Below are positions 14,318 through 18,578 of a stretch of DNA of 18,578 bases, piece after piece; position 1 is the first letter of the stretch; each line of letters starts with the position of its first letter. The stretch is from Opitutia bacterium (lineage in GTDB: Bacteria; Verrucomicrobiota; Verrucomicrobiae; Opitutales; Opitutaceae). The translations under genes and the position numbers were made by a program. The notes beneath the pieces are model-generated. The model ran no database searches. It saw only the letters and a list, made by a program, of their open reading frames with translations, and was not told the origin of the DNA. The stretch lies in assembly GCA_947442255.1 (NCBI GenBank), contig CANEVO010000073.1:1-18578 (forward strand), read 5' to 3'.

Positions 14318-15217
14318 ATGGCGCGCAAAATCAGCTTCATCAACTACAAGGGCGGCGTCGGAAAGACATCCCTGATCGTCAACACGGCCGCCGCGCTGGC
14401 GAAGTTGGGCAAACGCGTGCTTCTATTCGATTTCGACACCCAGTCCAATGCGAGCATCTGGCTGCTCAAGCTGGATCGCTGGAACAAAATCAATGCGACG
14501 GGAGAGGGGGCGATCTTCTCCATTTTTAAACCTGGCAAGGCACAGGTGAAGGACCTCGTCATCAAGAGTGTCGTTGAAGGCAAGACCGGCGAAAAATTGC
14601 TGCCCGGCCTGGATCTCGTGCCGACGACATTCAACTTGGTAGATTTGGAGAGCGAGTTCAACGGCGACCCGAAGCGACCGCCCTACCTCGTGTTTTACGA
14701 GCAGTTGAAGGCGCTCGAACCCGACTACGATTTCATCCTCTTCGATTGCCCGCCCAATATCCTGCGGGCCTCTCAATGCGGGATCTTCGCGTCGAATGAA
14801 ATCTACGTGCCGTCCAACCCCGACGCATTGAGCCTGATCGGCTTCACCCTGCTGGTGGAGAAACTGCAGAAATTTTACCAGTTGTCCGCGAGCTTCCGCC
14901 AGTCCGCGATGGGGTCCCCGGCGGCGGGGCAAGGGATCATCTTCAATTCGATCAAAACCGGCGTCGATATCAAGGTCCCCAAAATGCGGATGCAACTCCG
15001 GCTCAATCAATTTCGCACCGCGAAACGCGTCGCGCCGACGGCCAAGATCTTCGACACGCAGATTCGCGTTGCGATGGTGGTGCGCCGGGCCGTGGCCTTG
15101 GGCCTGCCAGTGGTCCTAGTGAGCGCCGAGGCCACCGATGCCGGGCCGGGCGGCGACAATGTGATCAACCACTACCGGAAGCTCGCCGGAGAAATCGTGC
15201 AGCACGACGCCACCTGA
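14318..15217 (+). CDS. ParA/MinD-family ATPase
   Basis: Deviant Walker ATPase of 299 aa that probably dimerises on ATP and uses DNA or membrane as a matrix to position cargo. The deviant Walker A is KGGVGKTS (11-18, with signature Lys11 and Lys16). The switch I region is FDFDTQSNAS (37-46) and the Walker B/switch II region is FILFDCPPNILRAS (139-152). The C-terminal part has a basic segment (KVPKMRMQLRLNQFRTAKR) that could bind DNA. No C-terminal amphipathic helix of the MinD type is visible. No ParB is adjacent, so this is an orphan ParA, not an obvious chromosomal par locus. Two genes of unknown function follow at 42- and 24-base spacing, implying an operon. Confidence 0.88.
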   Translation: MARKISFINYKGGVGKTSLIVNTAAALAKLGKRVLLFDFDTQSNASIWLLKLDRWNKINATGEGAIFSIFKPGKAQVKDLVIKSVVEGKTGEKLLPGLDLVPTTFNLVDLESEFNGDPKRPPYLVFYEQLKALEPDYDFILFDCPPNILRASQCGIFASNEIYVPSNPDALSLIGFTLLVEKLQKFYQLSASFRQSAMGSPAAGQGIIFNSIKTGVDIKVPKMRMQLRLNQFRTAKRVAPTAKIFDTQIRVAMVVRRAVALGLPVVLVSAEATDAGPGGDNVINHYRKLAGEIVQHDAT

Positions 15218-15259
15218 GCCCGGTCGCGAAATTGCGGTCGTGCGCCTAAAATTCCTTCG

Positions 15260-16099
15260 ATGAAATCCACCGCCAAAGATTGGGATGAGGCGCGCAGTAT
15301 GTTCGCCTCTTCGATCATGGTCGACACCGCCATCAGCAGCCTTGCGCAGAATCTCGACGGGCCCGATTAGCCGATCAAAGGCAAGGACGAGACCCCGGCA
15401 AAATATATTGACCTGTCGTTCGACGAGGTCGTCGAGCTGTTGAGGTTGAAAGGCCAGTTGCCCGACCGGATGGACCAGCTGATCGGTATTCTCAAGGAGC
15501 CGCTCGCTTTTGACAGCCCCTTCGGCGACATGGTCGTGCAGACCGAAGCGGCCTCGGCGCGAGACGACCCGCTGCTGAAAAATCTCGGAAAGCTGGGGAT
15601 CCCGGAGAATTTCCCGATGGCGCTGACCGCGCTCGAACCGGGCACGCTCGAGTTTTGCAAGCTGGAGAAGCTGACGACTCTCGGGGAGTTTGCCGTTTTT
15701 GCGCAAAGCATGGCGCAAACGGTGATCGTGGGCGGAGATTTTCGAAAACTGCTGAATGCGCTTTCCCACGTGGACGAAGCGGCACTGGCCGGGGTTCTGC
15801 CCTTTCGGCGCGGGGCGAAGGGATTACATCTGGTGGAGGCGCTGGCACAGGCGGCTCCGGCCCCGGATGCCGCTGCCCGCGTCGAGGTAGCGACGACGTG
15901 GTTTCGCGACGAGTTGGTCACGATCGAAAAGGAGATCGCGGGTGGCGGCTCGCTGGAACGCCCATTCGTGATTCTCGGCAATCCTGGATTGGAAAAGCGG
16001 GCGGCGGATTTGTTGCGACCGCACCTGCGGATATCCGGCGGCAATCGGGATGCGGGCACCAAGAAATCGGGCATCTTCGGCTGGCTGTTTAAAAAATAA
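15260..16099 (+). CDS. Hypothetical protein with an in-frame amber codon, downstream of parA-like gene
   Basis: The frame from ATG 15260 (MKSTAKDWDEARSMFASS) runs to TAA 16097-16099, 280 codons, but codon 37 is TAG (15368-15370). Codon use is equally GC3-rich and coding-like on both sides of the TAG and the frame is unbroken, so the two parts look like one gene hit by a nonsense change or a base error. Without readthrough, translation would have to restart at the TTG at 15440 (219 aa). The product is mostly helical; about residues 125-170 (ALEPGTLEFCKLEKLTTLGE) resembles a helix-hairpin or alpha-CTD-like motif. The C-terminus, KKSGIFGWLFKK, is short, aromatic and basic and could touch a membrane. 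Function unknown. Confidence 0.7.
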
Positions 16100-16123
16100 A
16101 AACACGTTTGCCCGCCCATTTTC

Positions 16124-16837
16124 ATGACGGACCCGCAAACGCCTTCGAACCAATTTCCCGGGGGGCGACCGCGCACAGCGGCACCAAGTCTGACTTTGCC
16201 GCGGCGCCGGCCGGTTGCGGCCATCCGATCGCCGTTCGAGGTGTCGGAGGCATCTGCGGCGGCCCGGGAAACGATCAAGGCCATTGTTTCGGCCACTCGG
16301 GCCCCGTTTGGGATGGGTGGAGCGAGTGTCGCCTCGGCTCAGGCGGCCGAACTCGAACGCTCGTTGCTTCAACTCGAACTGACGCTGGCCGAGCGTGAGC
16401 GGGTGATCAACGAGACCGCAGCGCGGCTCGCCGAGCGGGAACGTGACTTGGCGGAGATGGAAGCGCTTTTGCTCGCGAGGGAGAAACTGCTGGCCGCCTC
16501 GCGCAGACCTGCAGCGGTGCAGGTGGCGATATCACCGGAGGAAAATATTGCGCTCGAACAGCTTCGGGCGGAACTGGAGCGCCAGGAGGCAAGCCTCAAA
16601 GAGGCGAAGCAGGCGCTTCGCGAACGGGAGCAGTTCCTCGATGAGTCTGAAAACAAACTTTTCGAAAAGGTGCAGGCCCAGCAGGAGAAGGAAATTGAAC
16701 TTGAGCAGCGCGAGGAGGATTTGAAGGCGCGCGACCGGCGGCAGCGCGAGAGTGCAGCTTTGTCCGACCCCCAAGCTGCCGCAGCCCTGAAGGCGGAAGA
16801 CGAGAAGGCGAGCAAGCGCGACGAATTTAACGAGTGA
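16124..16837 (+). CDS. Coiled-coil protein with Arg-rich N-terminus
   Basis: Not a recognised family. The 237-aa product from ATG 16124 has a disordered, Pro- and Arg-rich N-terminus ('FPGGRPRTAAPSLTLPRRRP', ending near residue 30), a short helix (SEASAAARETIKAIVSATRA), then a long heptad-patterned coiled coil from about 74 to 220 (ELERSLLQLELTLAERERVI, QALREREQFLDESENKLFEK), with a brief break around 'SRRPAAVQVAISPEENIAL'. Composition is Glu/Arg/Leu-rich with no Cys or membrane segment. It lies 24 bases after the amber-containing gene. A basic tail followed by a coil fits the general layout of ParA-stimulating partners, but that role is inference. Confidence 0.78.
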   Translation: MTDPQTPSNQFPGGRPRTAAPSLTLPRRRPVAAIRSPFEVSEASAAARETIKAIVSATRAPFGMGGASVASAQAAELERSLLQLELTLAERERVINETAARLAERERDLAEMEALLLAREKLLAASRRPAAVQVAISPEENIALEQLRAELERQEASLKEAKQALREREQFLDESENKLFEKVQAQQEKEIELEQREEDLKARDRRQRESAALSDPQAAAALKAEDEKASKRDEFNE

Positions 16838-16987
16838 GGCGTCCGTTCCGGGGTGTTGGCCCGCTCGGGCGGTTGGATGGATCCCGTCATTTAATGCTGA
16901 AGTCTCGCGTTGACGGCGGGCGCCTGGCCCTAGAACTTTCATGCAACATTCCCATTGCCGCGCCGTCACAGCGTGGCAGCCACCTGC

Positions 16988-18235
16988 ATGAAATACCTTT
17001 GCATCGCCCTTTTTGTTTTCGTGTCTGCGCTAGGAATTGCGCGCGCTCAGGAAGAAAGGGCCGCCCCGCCGACTGAAATCCCTGATTTCAGCAATCTCGA
17101 CGAATTCACTTACGAGACAAAGAGCACTGTCACGCTTGGGTTTCGCCATCTCAGCGGTGCCAAGACCAGTTTTTCCGGGCGGGGCAAGGTTGCGGGTGTG
17201 GAAGATCCAGGCCCGGTAACCGGGGCGAACCTGGCGCGGGATTACCACAATGGTAAAATTCAGCCGGATGCCCGGACGACTTCCCGTCTCGACTCTAGTG
17301 GCAATTTGGCGACTGACCCGGATACGGGGAAGCAGGTGTTTGATCCGATCGCACCCGATGGGAAAACCAACACTTGGTCTTACTCGGATGCCCGCCAGCT
17401 AACGCCGGATGGTTTTGTTGCCTTCAGCACTTACTCGGCCGACATCATCGATACCGATACCCGCAAAATCGCGGCTGCGAGCACCAATGGGATGGAACTC
17501 GTCGTCATGCGCGACATGGGGAAGCTGTTCGGCACTGGTCTCGCTTGGAATCTGACCGCCGGCATGTCGGTCAACGATATTTCTTCCCAGCGGTCGGATA
17601 AGGTTCGCGCCACATTAACGACGCTGACGGACATGTATTCGCTTTTTGGGCAGACGCCTCCCCCGGCGCCGTACGGTTCGCCGAGTTCCACGACGGTTCC
17701 GATGCTTGACGCCGCCGGCAATCCCGCGGTCGACGACGCGGGTGTCGCCAAAACGGTGTCGACCGACGCCACGGTATTGATCGGCAACCAGCCGGCGGGA
17801 CGAAGCATCCTGACGACAACGGATGCGACCAGCGTTTCGAATCACTGGAAGCTCAAAGGAGCCTATTTCACTTTTCGGGCGGGGCCGACGGTATGGGTTC
17901 CCATCACCAGCCGGTTTCGCGCGAGCTTCAGCCTTGGCTTGGCGCTGGTGTACGCTGGCACGAATTACACGGTAACCGAGAGTTTCACGCCGGAAATCGG
18001 CAGTGAAATCACTGAAACCAACTCAAGCGCTGCGAGTAAATTCCTGCCGGGCTATTATGCCGATGCGACCTTGCAATTCGATCTGACGGAGCGCGCCGGT
18101 TTTTACGCGGGTGCTATTTTCCAGTCTGCGGGAAGCTACGATCAGGAGCTGGTGAGCGACAACGCGCATTATTCAACCAAGGTGGATCTCGCGAATCAGA
18201 ACGGCCTGCGCGCCGGGATGACGATCAGGTTCTGA
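16988..18235 (+). CDS. Exported outer-membrane beta-barrel-like protein
   Basis: The start at ATG 16988 gives a clean signal peptide (MKYLCIALFVFVSALGIARA, cleavage before QEE), so the in-frame extension to 16955 is discarded. The 415-aa product alternates aromatic and polar residues in strand-like stretches (STVTLGFRHLSGAKT, KLKGAYFTFRAGPTVWVPI, YYADATLQFDLTERAGFYAG) and ends in Phe (GLRAGMTIRF), the mark of BAM-folded barrels. Two long Asp/Gly/Pro-rich segments ('DSSGNLATDPDTGKQVFDP' and 'DAAGNPAVDDAGVAKTVSTD') look like extracellular loops. The 150-base upstream gap holds a TTGACG (16910-16915) without a clear -10. Substrate or ligand is unknown. Confidence 0.8.
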   Translation: MKYLCIALFVFVSALGIARAQEERAAPPTEIPDFSNLDEFTYETKSTVTLGFRHLSGAKTSFSGRGKVAGVEDPGPVTGANLARDYHNGKIQPDARTTSRLDSSGNLATDPDTGKQVFDPIAPDGKTNTWSYSDARQLTPDGFVAFSTYSADIIDTDTRKIAAASTNGMELVVMRDMGKLFGTGLAWNLTAGMSVNDISSQRSDKVRATLTTLTDMYSLFGQTPPPAPYGSPSSTTVPMLDAAGNPAVDDAGVAKTVSTDATVLIGNQPAGRSILTTTDATSVSNHWKLKGAYFTFRAGPTVWVPITSRFRASFSLGLALVYAGTNYTVTESFTPEIGSEITETNSSAASKFLPGYYADATLQFDLTERAGFYAGAIFQSAGSYDQELVSDNAHYSTKVDLANQNGLRAGMTIRF

Positions 18236-18351
18236 TCGCCGTTGGGATGGTTTTCGGGCAGCCAATCATCCGGCAAAAGGTCTGAATCGGGCGGGATTGG
18301 GACCCCGTTTCGGGCCGTAGCCGTGCTTGTTTTTCGCCGTCTTGAGCTTTT

Positions 18352-18370
18352 TGACCGTATAATACCGTCA
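18352..18370 (+). promoter_or_regulatory. Imperfect palindrome containing a perfect TATAAT
   Basis: TGACCGTATAATACCGTCA is a 19-bp palindrome with a single mismatched pair: arms TGAC-C-GTAT and ATAC-C-GTCA around a central A. A consensus TATAAT sits at 18358-18363. No -35 lies at the standard distance; TTGAGC at 18342 is only 10 bases away. It could be an operator, a promoter core, or part of the insertion-sequence end or its target. Confidence 0.35.
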
Positions 18371-18390
18371 GCTAGTAATATTTAGACTTT

Positions 18391-18416
18391 AAGTTGGGCC
18401 AGATTTTACCCAAGTT
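18391..18416. repeat. Inverted repeat near the left side of the probable IS
   Basis: AAGTTGGG (18391-18398) and CCCAAGTT (18409-18416) pair over 7 of 8 positions with a 10-base spacer. It lies within an AT-rich patch about 27 bases before the transposase-like frame starts. It may belong to the IS terminus or form an mRNA hairpin. Confidence 0.35.
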
Positions 18417-18442
18417 TTGGCAGGGCGGAAAAATTACCGGAT

Positions 18443-18578
18443 TTGGGGGCGAAGCGGGTGGCGGAAGTCGAGGCGGAGTGGTCCAAACCGCAGGAAGCGT
18501 GGGCGCGCCGGCGGCTGCTGGTGGTGCGGCTGATTGCCCAGCATGAGCTGACGGTGGCGCAGATCATGCGGGTGGCGG
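18443..18578 (+). CDS. Probable IS630-type transposase, N-terminal fragment (runs off the window)
   Basis: The plus frame is open from 18386 to the end. From the TTG at 18443 it reads LGAKRVAEVEAEW, then SKPQEAWARRRLLVVRLIAQ and HELTVAQIMRVA. The 'A-RRRLLVVRLIAQHELTVAQI' stretch is the start of a helix-turn-helix as found at the N-terminus of IS630-family transposases. The start codon is uncertain: TTG 18443 or a GTG further in. The catalytic DDE domain would lie beyond the window, so the family call rests on about 45 residues. The AT-rich flank with inverted repeats supports a mobile element boundary here. Confidence 0.5.
   Translation, partial: MGAKRVAEVEAEWSKPQEAWARRRLLVVRLIAQHELTVAQIMRVA

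Larger units (their letters stand above)
18236..18442. other. Intergenic region before the probable insertion sequence
   Basis: About 207 bases with no supported gene. It is more AT-rich toward its right end than the rest of the window. It contains a CCCG-TTT-CGGG mini-hairpin (18304-18314), a T-run (18330-18334), a palindrome with TATAAT (18352-18370) and an inverted repeat (18391-18416). Confidence 0.6.

Noticed and set aside
15116..16372. Several long minus-strand frames opposite the ParA-like ATPase, amber and coiled-coil genes
   Set aside because: Antisense shadows. They span the amber codon, which briefly suggested an alternative gene there, but the plus-strand frame has better composition and operon spacing on both sides of the TAG.

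Overview
The window is GC-rich, densely coding DNA from a diderm bacterium. It encodes an LptD/OstA-type outer-membrane protein, a second C-terminal-Phe beta-barrel and a MenA prenyltransferase. The mix of genes (ScpA beside RsmB, a GreA-like factor with a DSKYDTHGQEA motif, a TPR membrane protein with an 'AGWIHLYVNWEKR' segment) and the near absence of Shine-Dalgarno sequences best suit Verrucomicrobiota, probably Opitutales. That placement is inference from gene content, not a database match. No rRNA, tRNA or CRISPR array was seen.

Layout. Positions 65-739 (minus) encode an acidic protein of unknown function. From 856 to 5446 (plus) runs a tight series: acylphosphatase, ABC exporter ATPase, ABC-2 type permease, TPR membrane protein, multi-pass membrane protein and MenA. 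Most junctions overlap or are a few bases long; the one real gap, 3791-3893, holds a hairpin. From 5454 to 10427 (minus), read leftward, come lptD-like, rsmB, scpA, an 85-aa protein overlapping scpA, and trxA. This set links the cell envelope, rRNA methylation, chromosome condensation and thiol redox balance. glgB (10680-12896, plus) starts divergently from lptD. It converges on a minus-strand pair, a GreA-like factor (13725-14207) and a secreted protein (12939-13610), separated by two tandem hairpins.

From 14318 to 16837 (plus) lies the most interesting block: an orphan ParA-type ATPase with no ParB, a conserved-looking protein whose reading frame carries an in-frame amber codon at 15368-15370, and a coiled-coil protein with an Arg-rich N-terminus. 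It resembles a ParA-type cargo-positioning module. An exported beta-barrel protein follows (16988-18235). The right edge contains a perfect TATAAT inside an imperfect 19-bp palindrome, an inverted repeat, and the N-terminus of a probable IS630-type transposase that runs off the window.

Most functional calls for housekeeping genes rest on visible catalytic motifs. Proteins of unknown function are described by composition and context only.
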